Assembly: GCA_965223435.1 (NCBI GenBank)
Contig: CBDCWQ010000023.1
Location: 1,860,001-1,924,000, forward strand
Reading direction: 5' to 3'
DNA: 64,000 nt
Source: CBDCWQ01 sp965223435
Lineage (GTDB): Bacteria; Myxococcota; Kuafuiibacteriia; Kuafuiibacteriales; Kuafuiibacteriaceae
Shown here: in pieces, positions 37,278-47,546 of the stretch
Position numbering within the stretch: the stretch's first letter is position 1
How the letters are laid out: each line of letters opens with the position of its first letter
Translations under genes and position numbers: made by a program
The notes under the pieces: generated by a model
Seen by the model: the letters and a program-made list of their open reading frames with translations, nothing else
Database searches by the model: none
Told to the model about the DNA's origin: nothing

Positions 37278-38610
37278 GACGGACTCCTTGGCTTGGCGGC
37301 GGGGTGGTCTTCGGTGTTTCTGAGTCTGCTTTGGGCGCAACTTCCCGAGCGCCAAGAACGCTGCGAATACGAACGGTGATGGCCCATACCTCTTCGGCGA
37401 CATCGACTCGTTCTCGTTTGAGTTCGATAAGCGTTTTTTGAGCGTCTAGCATTTCGATCTGTGAAAAACGGCCGATCTTGAACCCCTGGGTGATGAGGCG
37501 GAAGACCTGTTGTGCGTCTGGAAGCATGTTCGTGTCCAGTGATGACAAGACATCTTGGGCGTGTTTCAGTTCTTGAACGTGGCCATAAAGGCCTGAAAGA
37601 ATGCGTAAACGGGTGCCCTCTTGTTTGGCAGAAAGTTCTTTGCTTTCCATCTTGGCAGAGCCAATGGCGCTTCGGTTTCGTTGAAAAAAAGGGAGCGGTA
37701 CGGAGACGCCAAACACGAACCCGAAAGCGCCTGGATTCTCGAACCTTCGGCCCCCAAGCGATAACGTCAAATCGGGTACCGCTTTTGATTCTGCGAGCGC
37801 CAGCTTCGCACTTTGTACCGCTTGCGCTTTGGCGAGCTGGGCCAGCTCGGGATTGCGCTCAATTTGCGTGGCGAGCTCTTCGTAGTTCGGCACGGCGCCG
37901 AGCTTGAATAAGTTGCCCTCAACTCTTTCGAAGCGGGGTTCGGTGTGCCCAAACATCATCGCAAGACGACGTTTGGATGCCAAGAGTTCATGCTCTGCGT
38001 GCTCCCGTTGAATTCTTCGGCGGGCCAACGCAATGCTCGCACGGTGTTCCTCGACGGCAGAAGCTGCTCCGCCTCGTATCCGGCGTTTGGCGACCTCGAG
38101 CCCCTGCGCGGACACTTTGTAGGCTTCGCGCGCAATGACCAGCCGATGTTGATCGGCAAGCACATGCACAAAACCGATCACGGTCGTTGCTAGAACATGA
38201 ATGCGCAGTCTTTGAGATTCGGCCTGGGCTACCGATCGGTGCGCGTTTGCGACCCGCACACGGGCACGACTCTTCTTGCCGAGCTCTATTTTTTGAGTCA
38301 ACCGGACCGTGGTCTCTGCGCCCGAGAATCCCGAAATGGGGCCGCTTCCGAGAAAATCTTCAAGCTGGATGCCGAGGATAGGATTGGGAGAGCGCCCCGC
38401 ATACTTTTGGTACGCGTCCGCACTGCGAATATGAAACGACGCCGCTTTAAGCTCAAGATTGCCGTCGAGCGCCGATTGAAGGGCCTCGCCGAGTGTGAGC
38501 GACGGGTCTTCGTTTGCCCCTAAGGCCTGCGCGTCCGGGATTGAGAAAAAAGCGGCCAAAAAAACCAAAAACCAAAGTGGCGGCGCACCGGTTTTCGACG
38601 TGGGCGCCAT
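37270..38610 (-). CDS. TolC-family outer membrane channel (CzcC-like)
   Basis: 446 residues from the ATG at 38610, chosen because a signal peptide follows (PPLWFLVFLAAFFSIPDAQA). Two internal repeats of long helices with SLTLGEALQSALDGNLELKA and PNYEELATQIERNPELAQL, and the barrel strand GFVFGVSVPLPFFQRNRSAI, are typical of CzcC/TolC proteins. First gene of a three-gene pump operon, C-B-A order. No metal regulator is found next to it. Confidence 0.87.
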   Translation of the reverse strand: MAPTSKTGAPPLWFLVFLAAFFSIPDAQALGANEDPSLTLGEALQSALDGNLELKAASFHIRSADAYQKYAGRSPNPILGIQLEDFLGSGPISGFSGAETTVRLTQKIELGKKSRARVRVANAHRSVAQAESQRLRIHVLATTVIGFVHVLADQHRLVIAREAYKVSAQGLEVAKRRIRGGAASAVEEHRASIALARRRIQREHAEHELLASKRRLAMMFGHTEPRFERVEGNLFKLGAVPNYEELATQIERNPELAQLAKAQAVQSAKLALAESKAVPDLTLSLGGRRFENPGAFGFVFGVSVPLPFFQRNRSAIGSAKMESKELSAKQEGTRLRILSGLYGHVQELKHAQDVLSSLDTNMLPDAQQVFRLITQGFKIGRFSQIEMLDAQKTLIELKRERVDVAEEVWAITVRIRSVLGAREVAPKADSETPKTTPPPSQGVRHE

Positions 38611-38857
38611 GAAAACTGCTTGGATTTGAGCTGAGCGCTCGGAGACGCGTTTCGATGCGGTGTGTCCGCGTACAGCAGCGAGTGCGAACTCTGGCGTCAT
38701 CGCCATTGGGGGAGCTGATACACGGGAAAACTCCGACCGTCAATCGGAGGGACGACGCGTTTCGTGGTTCGTCCCCCAGCGGACGACAAGTTCCGGGTCG
38801 CTCGGACCGGGGGTTTCGGGCTTCGTCCTTCGAGGCACGACCCCGGGCCCGGGTGCG

Positions 38858-40561
38858 TTAGGCTCGGGCGCTGAGGTCGATGTTGATGGTGTTGTTCGGA
38901 GAATCGGGTGTCGAAAGGGTTCCCACTTTGGTGATCAGGTTCGCATGTTTGGACCACCATTTTTGGGCATCCAGGAGCGTCCACGGCGCAGGTGGTGTGA
39001 TGCCGCTCAGACGGGAAAGGAGCTTTTGCATGCTCTTGGGACGGTCTTCGGGTGATTTCGCCAAGCATTCTAAGATGAGGCCCTCAAGCTCGGGCGTGAC
39101 CGCGTTGCCCGAGCGGACGGACGGTTTTTCCGGGGGGCTGTGAAGGTGGTGCCCGCACACTTCAACGGTCGTGTTCCCGCCGAAGACGTGGGTGCCCGTG
39201 ATCAGAAAATAGGTGAGTGCCCCCAGGGAATAGATGTCGCTTCGTGCATCGACAGCGTCTGGTTCTCGGATCATCTCCGGAGACATGTACAGCGGCGTGC
39301 CGGTCACGATGTTGGCTTGGGTCAGTTCGGGGGCCGCGGGATCGTTTTCTATTGGCTTGACCAGACCAAAGTCAACAACCTTGGCAGTGTCCTGGATGCC
39401 GCCTCGTTCACAAAGGATGACGTTGCCGGGCTTGATGTCTCGGTGGATGAGCCCGTGGTTGTGGGCTTCTGATAGGGCGCCTGCGATCTGCTTGACGAGG
39501 TGGATGACGCGGCCTTCCGGAAGCGCGCCATCGACATCGACGATGGTGTCAAGGGTCGCCCCGTCCAGAAGCTCCATGGCGTAATAGAATAGGCCCTCAG
39601 GCGTTCTTCCATAGTCAAAAACGGTGACCGTATTGGGGTGCGACAGTTCCGCCGTCAGTTGAACCTCGCGCTCAAAGCGAAGAATATTGGTACCGCCCGC
39701 CCTTTGTGGGGCCAGGAGTTTGATGGCCGTGGGTCTTCGAAGCATGGCATGCTGAGCTTGGTACACGGCACCCATTCCGCCTTCGCCGATTTTCTGCAGC
39801 AAGGTATATTGGCCGAGTTGGAGGGCCCGTCGGGTCTGTTCACGCAGTCCGTAGATCACCGAAGACGTGGAAGTACACAGAATGCATGTGAGGGACCACC
39901 AGGCCGCCAGCCCCATTGCGGCCGCACTCGCGTGACCTTCAACGGACATGGGCGTCGCGCTTCGTTGAATCATTTCGCTGCTGAGACGGTTATAGGTTTC
40001 TAAGAGTTCGGGCCCCATGCCTAAGAAGCGAAAGTAGAACACGATGATCAAGGGCGCTCCGATGATGAGACAAAGCCCGAGGGTCAGTCTGGCGTTGCTG
40101 GGCACAAAGATCGAACGCCCCACCAAACCGAAGGTCAAGGCCAAAAGCACTACGAGATGGGCGCCGCCCTCCAAGGGAAGATACGAGCCCATGAACTGGT
40201 AGGAAACGGCACTCAACACCACGCCGAGAGCTTCGAACCACTGGGTGGCAACCCGGCTCCGTCGACCGCGGCAGGTCAGAAGCCAGACCAAGGCGTAGGG
40301 CAGTACACCGCCGAAGTGAAACAGCATCGAAGGATGGGTGAGGAGCTCCGGCGCGTCGAAGGTAAACAGAGCTTGGAAGATCCGGAAGCACCAGAACACG
40401 AAGCCCAACGAACCGACAATCAGGGCGTATTGGGCAACCCGGTTTTGAAAAAAGACCGGACCGCCGAGACCCTCTTGGCTCGAGTGCCCGTCCCCTGCCG
40501 GCGTCTTTTGGCGCTCAGCGAAGGCGGGTGTGGTTCTTTCGGATGGGACGGCCCGGAACAA
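38858..40561 (-). CDS. Hanks-type serine/threonine kinase with N-terminal membrane domain
   Basis: 567 residues, TTG start (in-frame stop a few codons upstream). About six hydrophobic helices in residues 40-240 precede a complete kinase domain: GEGGMGAVYQAQH (glycine loop), AIKLL (Lys), IHRDIKPGN near residue 373 (catalytic loop), VVDFGLVKP (DFG) and GTPLYMSPE. The C-terminal tail has no sensor domain. The kinase therefore faces the cytoplasm behind a polytopic membrane domain, the reverse of the usual single-helix PASTA layout. Target unknown. Confidence 0.88.
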   Translation of the reverse strand: MFRAVPSERTTPAFAERQKTPAGDGHSSQEGLGGPVFFQNRVAQYALIVGSLGFVFWCFRIFQALFTFDAPELLTHPSMLFHFGGVLPYALVWLLTCRGRRSRVATQWFEALGVVLSAVSYQFMGSYLPLEGGAHLVVLLALTFGLVGRSIFVPSNARLTLGLCLIIGAPLIIVFYFRFLGMGPELLETYNRLSSEMIQRSATPMSVEGHASAAAMGLAAWWSLTCILCTSTSSVIYGLREQTRRALQLGQYTLLQKIGEGGMGAVYQAQHAMLRRPTAIKLLAPQRAGGTNILRFEREVQLTAELSHPNTVTVFDYGRTPEGLFYYAMELLDGATLDTIVDVDGALPEGRVIHLVKQIAGALSEAHNHGLIHRDIKPGNVILCERGGIQDTAKVVDFGLVKPIENDPAAPELTQANIVTGTPLYMSPEMIREPDAVDARSDIYSLGALTYFLITGTHVFGGNTTVEVCGHHLHSPPEKPSVRSGNAVTPELEGLILECLAKSPEDRPKSMQKLLSRLSGITPPAPWTLLDAQKWWSKHANLITKVGTLSTPDSPNNTINIDLSARA

Positions 40562-40699
40562 CTGGTCTGGTCACTACCACGGGGCTCGGCGAAAGGCTTG
40601 CGTTCAGGCAGAGGGGCGAAAAAACGCGTGGGGGTAGGCCACTCTGTACCGTCCCGGCGATGATTGCGCTAGGCTGGTCATGGATTGACGGTGGCCTGA

Positions 40700-41679
40700 A
40701 ACCTCCTGGATGCGATACGGACGGTTGCGGTTTGGGAAGCCGCGGATCCTCTTTTGTCGGTGTCCTCCTTTGAGGTGTTTTCGAGCACAACATCGACCTT
40801 CGGGACCGACCCGATTGCCACCGCCCCCTTCGACGCCGGCCACTCGATTTTTGCCATTCCGAACGGGGCGGAGTCTGTGTTTGTCAAGGTTCGAGCGCGG
40901 CTCGCCGACGGTCAAACCCAGGGCGACGATCGGGTCACTTGCTGGGGTCCAATACGCATCACAAGGTGCTGGGGTTTGGGCGCTATCTCGGCGCCGATCC
41001 CCTCGAGGAGATCTTCCTTCCCGGGGCGCAAGCGCTGAGGGAGGACGCGTTTGGCAATCTTGTGTTTTCGGCGCAGGCCATGGTGCATGTGTTGTGTCTG
41101 GAGAACCAGCAAGCACCTTACTGCGTTCGTCGAACCACAGGGCGGGTCTACACGGTGGCTGGCTCCGATGGGGTGGCCGATGGCAGACACGGTGGGCTGG
41201 CGAGTTCGACCCCGATGGGTGTGGTGTCCGATGTGGAAGTGGGCGTTTCGGGCAACCTCTACATCGCGGACCGAACTTTTGCCCGCGTCAGAGTGGTGTG
41301 TATCCGCACGGATGCGCTCGGCTTTTGCCAGGGGAGGGTGCCGAACCACGTCTACCATCTTCTCGGAGACGGAACGGCCTTGACCAGTCCGCCTGCGGTC
41401 CTGGGCAGCAGCGCTCGGTTGCCGCGGGCGTCCATCGGAGTCCCGAGCGCGCTGGCTGAAGACGCCTCGGGGAACCTTCTGTTTGGCGATGAGGGCATGC
41501 ACCGAGTCCGAATCTATTGCGAAAACACAACCGGTTTGTGTGATGGTCTGGCCTCCAATCAGGTCCATCCCCTGATCGGGACGGGCACGGTGGCGGATGG
41601 TGTGGAGGGGGCCGCCCGCGCGGTGCCCATGGGGGCTGTGGCCGGGGACTACGGTGCGCTGCGCGTGATCGTTCCTTAA
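40700..41679 (+). pseudogene. NHL-repeat secreted protein remnant with frameshift
   Basis: An N-terminal piece (DPLLSVSSFEVFSSTT to QGDDRVTCW) in one frame and, after a shift near 40940, SNTHHKVLGFGRYLGADPL, GNLVFSAQAMVHVLC, GRVYTVAGSDGVADG, GNLYIADRTFARVRVVC, GNLLFGDEGMHRVRIYC. The repeated GNLxxxDxxxxRVR..C pattern is that of NHL beta-propeller surface proteins. No start codon, signal peptide or full-length propeller remains. Confidence 0.6.
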
Positions 41680-41763
41680 GCAGTCGCAGGGCTCCCTTGC
41701 GCAGGCTGTGTACTTGACGAATCCCGCAGCCCAAGCTGGCACTGGCTTGGCGCCCGGGAAGTC

Positions 41764-42669
41764 TCAGCGGACTGTGTATTGCAAGGTTTGAGGCCTATCC
41801 TTACGCGTGAGATCAAGACTGAAGGCGTTTCGGTTTTTGAGGGCTTGGAAAATCTCGAGTCCTTGTTCGGGGCCGGAGATCTCGAGGCCATTCACTCTTT
41901 TGAGGACATCGCCTTTTTGAATGCCCAACTTCTTGAGGATGTGTCCTTGCCTAAGGGAGGCAATGCGGATGCCGCGCATTCGGTTGCCTTCGAGGTAGGG
42001 CACAACCCGTATGCCCCGCATGAGCTCGGGGAGCCGAGCGATCGCATGGTGGAATTCCTCTCGTGGAATTTGAAACGTCCGAGGTGCGCTTTTTCGGATG
42101 CCTCGGCCCAGTTCCGGGGTGGTTTGGTGAACGGTTCCGGCGACCGGGGTTCGCGCCGGAGCCGGGGGGGCGAGTGTGATCTTTTCGCAGCGGCCTTGGT
42201 GTTCGAGCCAAAGGGTGCCTGGCTCAATTCGGGTGATGGTCACGTCGGGAGGTAGGCGGTCTCGAATCTTGTGTTGGAAAATGGTCTCGGTCGTGCGGTG
42301 CTCGAGCACGGCGCGAGACTCTCCTTCGGGGTCGGTCACGAGCGTTGCCAGGAGCCGGAAGGGCAAAGCCGAGGGTGAACATGCGGCCTTTCGAGCTGGG
42401 GCTTTCAGGGGGGGGCGCACAAGCTTGTTGATCGATTGAGCTCCAAAAAGGTTGCGATCCAAAAAACTTTGAAGAGGTGGCGCTGCTTCGGGACGAGGCG
42501 GAGCGACGCTCGGGGCGTGGGCCATGGACAGGATGGAATCTGTGATGTCCGCTTGGAGGCGGAGCTCAAGGCTGGTGGTGAGCGTTTCAGCGCTCACGGC
42601 TGCACCCACAAAAACGGTCGCGAGTCCGACCGACCAGGGAAGTCGACGTTTGGGTTGCGGTTTGGGCAT
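41764..42669 (-). CDS. GspC-like type II secretion protein with PDZ domain
   Basis: 301 residues. One N-terminal transmembrane helix (LPWSVGLATVFVGAAVSA), then the homology region LQSFLDRNLFGAQS and FRLLATLVTDPEGESRAVLE seen in GspC, and a C-terminal PDZ domain (MRGIRIASLRQGHILKKLGI, GDVLKRVNGLEISGPEQGLE). GspC links the inner-membrane platform to the secretin. No other gsp gene is in the window, so it may be a stand-alone homologue. The 300 bp upstream hold only the divergent start region of the next operon. Confidence 0.78.
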   Translation of the reverse strand: MPKPQPKRRLPWSVGLATVFVGAAVSAETLTTSLELRLQADITDSILSMAHAPSVAPPRPEAAPPLQSFLDRNLFGAQSINKLVRPPLKAPARKAACSPSALPFRLLATLVTDPEGESRAVLEHRTTETIFQHKIRDRLPPDVTITRIEPGTLWLEHQGRCEKITLAPPAPARTPVAGTVHQTTPELGRGIRKSAPRTFQIPREEFHHAIARLPELMRGIRVVPYLEGNRMRGIRIASLRQGHILKKLGIQKGDVLKRVNGLEISGPEQGLEIFQALKNRNAFSLDLTRKDRPQTLQYTVR

Positions 42670-42969
42670 CGTCCCTGAACCTTGCACAGGGTGTGCCACG
42701 GTCCGTGAGGTTGCGTGGGGCCGGCTTTTGGTCCCTTGGGTGGGGCGATTCGCTTTCGTGGACGACAGGACGGCAATCCCGCGCGACAATTTGTCCCGGC
42801 GTCGGGATAAACCTTGATACCGATGCCTATCGGTCAGGCGTTTTGGCCGAACAGAGCCCCCGCAACCGCTGAATGCCCGGCCCCCTGGCCGGCAGACTGG
42901 CCCACCGGGCTATGTCCCTCGGTATGACCCTCAAAAAAGCGCCCTTTGCGCATGGAGGTTGAAGTGTGT

Positions 42970-43785
42970 ATGCAGCGCGTTGTGAAAAACGACGCCGTAG
43001 GGTCGCTCTTCGTCCCCGTACTCGGAATGGCGATGGGGCTCGGGACCCTATACCCAAAGCTCGCTCTGGCCGAGACGCCCGAAGAAAAAGGGCTCAAAAT
43101 AGCCATCCAATTGGACAAGTTCAACGAAGGATTCAAGTCCGAGTCGTCGGACGTCAAGATGGAGCTCATCAATGCGCATGGCGACGTGGTCAAGCGTAAG
43201 ATGACCATGGAAATCCTCGAGGGCAAAAACGATGGTGACAAATCACTCTCTGTGTTCAGTTGGCCGGCTGACGTCAACGGAACCAAACTTTTGACCTGGA
43301 CCCACAAAAAGCGGGACGACGATCAGTGGCTCTATCTTCCCGCCTTGAAGCGCATCAAGCGCATCAGCTCCCGGAACAAATCGGGGTCTTTTATGGGCAG
43401 CGAGTTTGCGTACGAGGATCTGGCGAGCCAGGAAGTCGAAAAGTATCGCTATCGATTTTTGAAAGAAGAGAAATTCAAAGATCGGGACTGCTGGAAAATG
43501 GAGCGGTTTCCCGTGGACAAACGGAGCGGTTACAAACGGCAGGTGGTTTGGAGCGACAAGGGTTACATGAACCCCGTCAAGATTGAGTACTTCGATCGCA
43601 AAAATGAGCTTCTGAAACACGCTTTGTTCAAAGGCTACAAAAAATACGGGAAATACTGGCGGTTCGGCGAAATCGAGATGTCGAATGTGCAGACCAAAAA
43701 ACGTTCCGTTCTGCGCTGGGAAAATCGAAAGCTTGGTGCCGAGGTCGACGAAGAAGACTTTACCGCCGACGCGCTCGAGGACTGA
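42970..43785 (+). CDS. LolA-like outer-membrane lipoprotein-sorting protein
   Basis: 271 residues, start at 42970 behind GGAGG. A hydrophobic signal (GSLFVPVLGMAMGLGTLYPK) ends in ALA; the mature part has SSDVKMELINAHGDVVKRKM, WLYLPALKRIKRISS, SGSFMGSEFAYEDL and CWKMERFPVD, the pattern of the periplasmic 'outer membrane lipoprotein-sorting' family. First gene of a cassette with a barrel protein and an MMPL permease; it probably carries lipid across the periplasm for that permease. Confidence 0.85.
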   Translation: MQRVVKNDAVGSLFVPVLGMAMGLGTLYPKLALAETPEEKGLKIAIQLDKFNEGFKSESSDVKMELINAHGDVVKRKMTMEILEGKNDGDKSLSVFSWPADVNGTKLLTWTHKKRDDDQWLYLPALKRIKRISSRNKSGSFMGSEFAYEDLASQEVEKYRYRFLKEEKFKDRDCWKMERFPVDKRSGYKRQVVWSDKGYMNPVKIEYFDRKNELLKHALFKGYKKYGKYWRFGEIEMSNVQTKKRSVLRWENRKLGAEVDEEDFTADALED

Positions 43786-43824
43786 AGAACTTCGTAACAA
43801 GGACGCCGCTGGCGTTTCAGGGCG

Positions 43825-45126
43825 ATGGGTGTGCGCGTGAGGGCCATGGAGATACCGTACAAATCGACGGGTCAAGTTTTTATTTTGTCATGTGCACTGG
43901 TTGCGGTTGGCCCAAGTCCCGTGGTTGCCAAGTCTAAGTGGAAGAGCAAAGGGGCGCTGGCGGTTGAAGGTCGGGCATTCAGCGACGATGGTACGTCGAC
44001 CAGCAAAGACTACGGCCTTGGCCTTTTTGGTCGCTTAGAACTGGGCCACAAACACCGCCCCTTCCAACAGAGGGTTCGACTTTATGGGCGCCTTGATCAG
44101 CAAGATGCTGGGCGTACGGTACTGGTGGTCGAAGAGATGTGGGCCGAAGTCAAGAAATGGGGCCTGCGTCTACGGGTTGGCGCCGACATTGTGAATTGGA
44201 CGGCCACTGAGGCCTTTCATCCGGCGGACGTCATCAATGCACGCAACATCGATAGCGATGTCGAGAACTACGAAAAGGTCGGGGAGCCGATGGTTTCGCT
44301 GTACCTGAAACTTGGCAATGGGGGGCTGACGGCCTACTTCATGCCCTACTATTCACGGCCGATATTGCCTTCCCGGGCGTCGCGCCTCAGTTTTGTTCCC
44401 CCCGGTGTGGTTTTGGGCGAGACCTTGAGGTTGAAAGCCAACGGGCGCTATACCCGTGGGGATTTTGGCCCTCAAGGGGCCCTTCGTTTGCGCCAGAGCA
44501 TGGGGCCCGCCGACCTCAGTTTGCACGTGATCCACCAGATGGACCGCTACCAACCCGAGGTGGTGTTTGACGCCGATCTTGGGCTCCCACGGACCATTTT
44601 TCGGACCGTGACTCAACTCGGTGGGACGCTGCAGTATGTGCTCGGAGACATCATCCTCAAAGTTGAGTCGGCCTATCGCTTTTTTACGAGTCCCAGCGGC
44701 GACAGCCAAGAGTACGGGGCGCTTCAAGACCGCGACCACCTTCAGCTTGCTCTAGGTCTTGAGGCCGGAATGGTACACGACAACGGGTGGGAGTCCACGT
44801 TTTTGCTCGAGGGCCAGTCTATTTTCGGAGTTGAGCGCAACGTGCGCCAAGGCCTGCATGTTTTCCAAAACGATGCGCTTGCCGGCTATCGATTGGCCTT
44901 CAACGATGTTGCGGGTACCGAGTTTTTGGTTTCGGGCATTCTCGATATCGAGGATTTTGATCAACTTCTCTTGAACGCAAGTCTTACAAGGCGTCTCGGT
45001 GATGAATGGCGGATTGCGGTGGCTGCCCGTTTGGTCTTTGCGCCGGTTTCGTCCGGGACCGCGATGGGGATACAGGTACCGAGGAGGAGCGATCATCTTA
45101 GGTTGGCGCTTACGCGGTATTTCTAG
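43825..45126 (+). CDS. Outer-membrane beta-barrel protein of the MMPL cassette
   Basis: 433 residues (start at 43825 or 43846). A signal peptide (ILSCALVAVGPSPVVA) is followed by alternating amphipathic strands and a terminal aromatic (ALTRYF-stop), typical of outer-membrane barrels. Motifs WTATEAFHPADVINARN and AYFMPYYSRPILPSR recall the DUF1302/alginate-export-like barrels that accompany LolA-like and MMPL genes. Probably the outer-membrane end of a trans-envelope lipid or hydrophobe route (inference). Confidence 0.75.
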   Translation: MGVRVRAMEIPYKSTGQVFILSCALVAVGPSPVVAKSKWKSKGALAVEGRAFSDDGTSTSKDYGLGLFGRLELGHKHRPFQQRVRLYGRLDQQDAGRTVLVVEEMWAEVKKWGLRLRVGADIVNWTATEAFHPADVINARNIDSDVENYEKVGEPMVSLYLKLGNGGLTAYFMPYYSRPILPSRASRLSFVPPGVVLGETLRLKANGRYTRGDFGPQGALRLRQSMGPADLSLHVIHQMDRYQPEVVFDADLGLPRTIFRTVTQLGGTLQYVLGDIILKVESAYRFFTSPSGDSQEYGALQDRDHLQLALGLEAGMVHDNGWESTFLLEGQSIFGVERNVRQGLHVFQNDALAGYRLAFNDVAGTEFLVSGILDIEDFDQLLLNASLTRRLGDEWRIAVAARLVFAPVSSGTAMGIQVPRRSDHLRLALTRYF

Positions 45127-45164
45127 GCGCTCTTGAGGCGGATGAGCCCACACAAGGAGTTTGG

Positions 45165-47498
45165 ATGAAAAATCACGAAGTTCGCACCCCGAAAATCGCC
45201 GAAAAGCTGGTGACCTTTGTCCGAAACCACTCGTGGCTTTCCATTCTTTTGGGCCTTGGCTTTGTAGGGGCGCTGGTCCCTGGTTTGTCGCGCATCACGG
45301 CCGACTTTACCCATCGAGGCTTTTTTCACGCCGACGACCCGCTCCTTTTGGCTTTTGACAAGTTCGAGCGACAGTTTGGAAACGACGACTCGGTGGTGGT
45401 AGCCGTTCACAGCCCGTCGGGCATTTTTGACAAAGATTCGATCACCCTTTTGAGCGAATTGACCGAAGAAATGTGGAAAGTGCCCGAAGTCATCCGGGTG
45501 GATTCCCTCACGAACTACAACTGGGTTCACGCCGATGAAGACGAGCTTATCGTGGAGCCGCTGATTCCCGACGATAGGCCCGTGACCGAGGCGATTCTGA
45601 AACACCGCAAAAGCGTGGCCATGAACCACGAAACGCTGCCGGACTACCTCATTAGCAAAGATGCCCGCACCGCGCTGATTTTTGCGCCGGTGAAGCCGGG
45701 GCTTGAAGTGGCGCCCGATGCCCCCCTCATCGTTGGCGCGGTTCGCAAGCTGGTTCAAAAGCTCAAACGGACCGATCATGCTTTTTACATTTCGGGTGGG
45801 CCCGCAATTACGCTGGCTTTTCGTGAGGCCTCGCAACAAGATTTTCAGAAGCTGATTCCCGCGGTTTTGGGTGTAACGATTCTTCTTCTGATCGGGCTTT
45901 TGAGGTCGTTTTTTGGCGTGGTTCTCTCTTTGCTGGTCGTTTTTTGCTCGGTGATCGGTGCGATGGGCGTCTCCGGGTGGATAGGCATTCAGTTCAATAA
46001 TATTACGTTCATTCTTCCTCAGATCTTGATTGCAATCGGAGTTGCGGATGCGGTCCACGTGTTGGTAGTGTTTCGACGTGCGCACGCGCGGGGTTTGGAG
46101 CGAAAGGACGCCGCAGAATACAGCCTCCGCAAGAACTTTTTGCCCACGTTGATCACCAGCATCACCACAACCCTGGGTTTTTGGACCTTCTCCACGGCGG
46201 ACCTTAAACCTCTGTCCGGTCTGGGCATTTTGGCTGGCTTGGGTACGCTTCTCGCTTGGCTCTTGACCTACTTTTTGCTGGGTGGCCTTCTTTTTGTGCT
46301 GCCGAGCCGACGTCCGAAGCCGGTTTCGGAAAACAATGACCCAAGCGAGAAGCGCGCCAGTCGGTTCTCGGCCTTCCTGGTGCGCGCGCGAACCCCCATC
46401 ATGGTTGGGTTTGGGCTCTGTGTGGTGGCTGCGGCTTTTGTTTCTACCAAGAACACGGTCAATTCAGACCCTTTTAAGTATTTCCAGACGGGCTTTTGGG
46501 CTCGGACCGCCAACGAATTCATTGAGGCCGAAGTGGGGGGCGCGCGTGGGGTGGAGCTGGTCATCGACAGTGGCAGCGAAGAGGGCATCAAAGACCCGGC
46601 GTTTTTAAAAAAGGTGGATGCATTCCAAACATGGTTGGACGCGATTCCTGGGGTCACCCGTAGCTTGTCGATCGTTGACATCCTGAAGCAGACGAATCGT
46701 TCGCTGCATCAGGACCGTCAAGAGGCCTATCGGCTTCCCGACAACAAAGAGCTCATTGGTCAAGAGTTGTTTCTGTACACCATGAGCTTGCCTCAGGGCA
46801 TGAACATCAATGACCGAGTCACCATCAAAAACGACGCACTTCGCGTGACGGTTCTGTGGACCATTGCGTCTTCAAAAGAGGTGACGAAGACCATTGAACG
46901 GATTGAGGCCAAAGGGCAACAGATGGGCCTTCAGGTGAGCGCCACGGGGAAGAACCGTCTGTATCAGAGCATGAACGGGTACGTTGTTCGATCTTTTGTG
47001 GTTTCCATCACGGCGGCGGTGGTTCTGATCAGTTTGGTGCTGATGATGTTTTTCCGTTCGTGGAAGCTTGGATTGTTGGCCATGTTGCCCAATACCATTC
47101 CTCTGGTCATCGGAGGCGGCGTTTTGTGGCTCATCAAAAAACCTATGGACATTGGCGTGGTCCTGGTGATGAGCGTATGCCTCGGCATTGCGGTGGACGA
47201 TACGATTCACATCTTGAGCAATTTTGGCCGCTTGTTGTCGCAAGGTCGGGACCGAAAAGAGGCGGTGACCGAAGTTTTGGCGCACACCAGCCCGGCGCTC
47301 ATCGTGACCTCGGTGGTGCTGGTTACTTCCTTTGGTACCTTCGCGTTTGCGACGTTTACGCCCAATCTGTACCTTGGGGTGATGGTTGCGATCATTCTCT
47401 CGGTCGCGCTTGTGACCGACTTGACCTTTTTGCCTGCCTTGCTGCTTGGGTCCGGGGGCCAGGAGAAGCCGCGGCCGGCGAAGGGTGGTGCCGCGTAG
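45165..47498 (+). CDS. MMPL/HpnN-type RND lipid exporter
   Basis: 777 residues behind AAGGAG. Two repeats, each a large periplasmic domain plus six helices (first helix at about 27-45; bundles at about 235-375 and 620-765). RND motifs GVADAVHVLVVFRRA and GIAVDDTIHILSNFGRL contain the Asp/His-type proton-relay positions. Proteins of this size class move lipids such as hopanoids or glycolipids. It closes an operon with the LolA-like and barrel genes. Confidence 0.88.
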   Translation: MKNHEVRTPKIAEKLVTFVRNHSWLSILLGLGFVGALVPGLSRITADFTHRGFFHADDPLLLAFDKFERQFGNDDSVVVAVHSPSGIFDKDSITLLSELTEEMWKVPEVIRVDSLTNYNWVHADEDELIVEPLIPDDRPVTEAILKHRKSVAMNHETLPDYLISKDARTALIFAPVKPGLEVAPDAPLIVGAVRKLVQKLKRTDHAFYISGGPAITLAFREASQQDFQKLIPAVLGVTILLLIGLLRSFFGVVLSLLVVFCSVIGAMGVSGWIGIQFNNITFILPQILIAIGVADAVHVLVVFRRAHARGLERKDAAEYSLRKNFLPTLITSITTTLGFWTFSTADLKPLSGLGILAGLGTLLAWLLTYFLLGGLLFVLPSRRPKPVSENNDPSEKRASRFSAFLVRARTPIMVGFGLCVVAAAFVSTKNTVNSDPFKYFQTGFWARTANEFIEAEVGGARGVELVIDSGSEEGIKDPAFLKKVDAFQTWLDAIPGVTRSLSIVDILKQTNRSLHQDRQEAYRLPDNKELIGQELFLYTMSLPQGMNINDRVTIKNDALRVTVLWTIASSKEVTKTIERIEAKGQQMGLQVSATGKNRLYQSMNGYVVRSFVVSITAAVVLISLVLMMFFRSWKLGLLAMLPNTIPLVIGGGVLWLIKKPMDIGVVLVMSVCLGIAVDDTIHILSNFGRLLSQGRDRKEAVTEVLAHTSPALIVTSVVLVTSFGTFAFATFTPNLYLGVMVAIILSVALVTDLTFLPALLLGSGGQEKPRPAKGGAA

Positions 47499-47546
47499 TC
47501 CGGGCTAAACGGATGGTTCTTACTTTGATGAGGGGCCTTGTGGGCG

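Noticed and set aside
40710..41459. 249-codon plus-strand frame
   Set aside because: No homology; the NHL-repeat pattern lies in the other two plus-strand frames.
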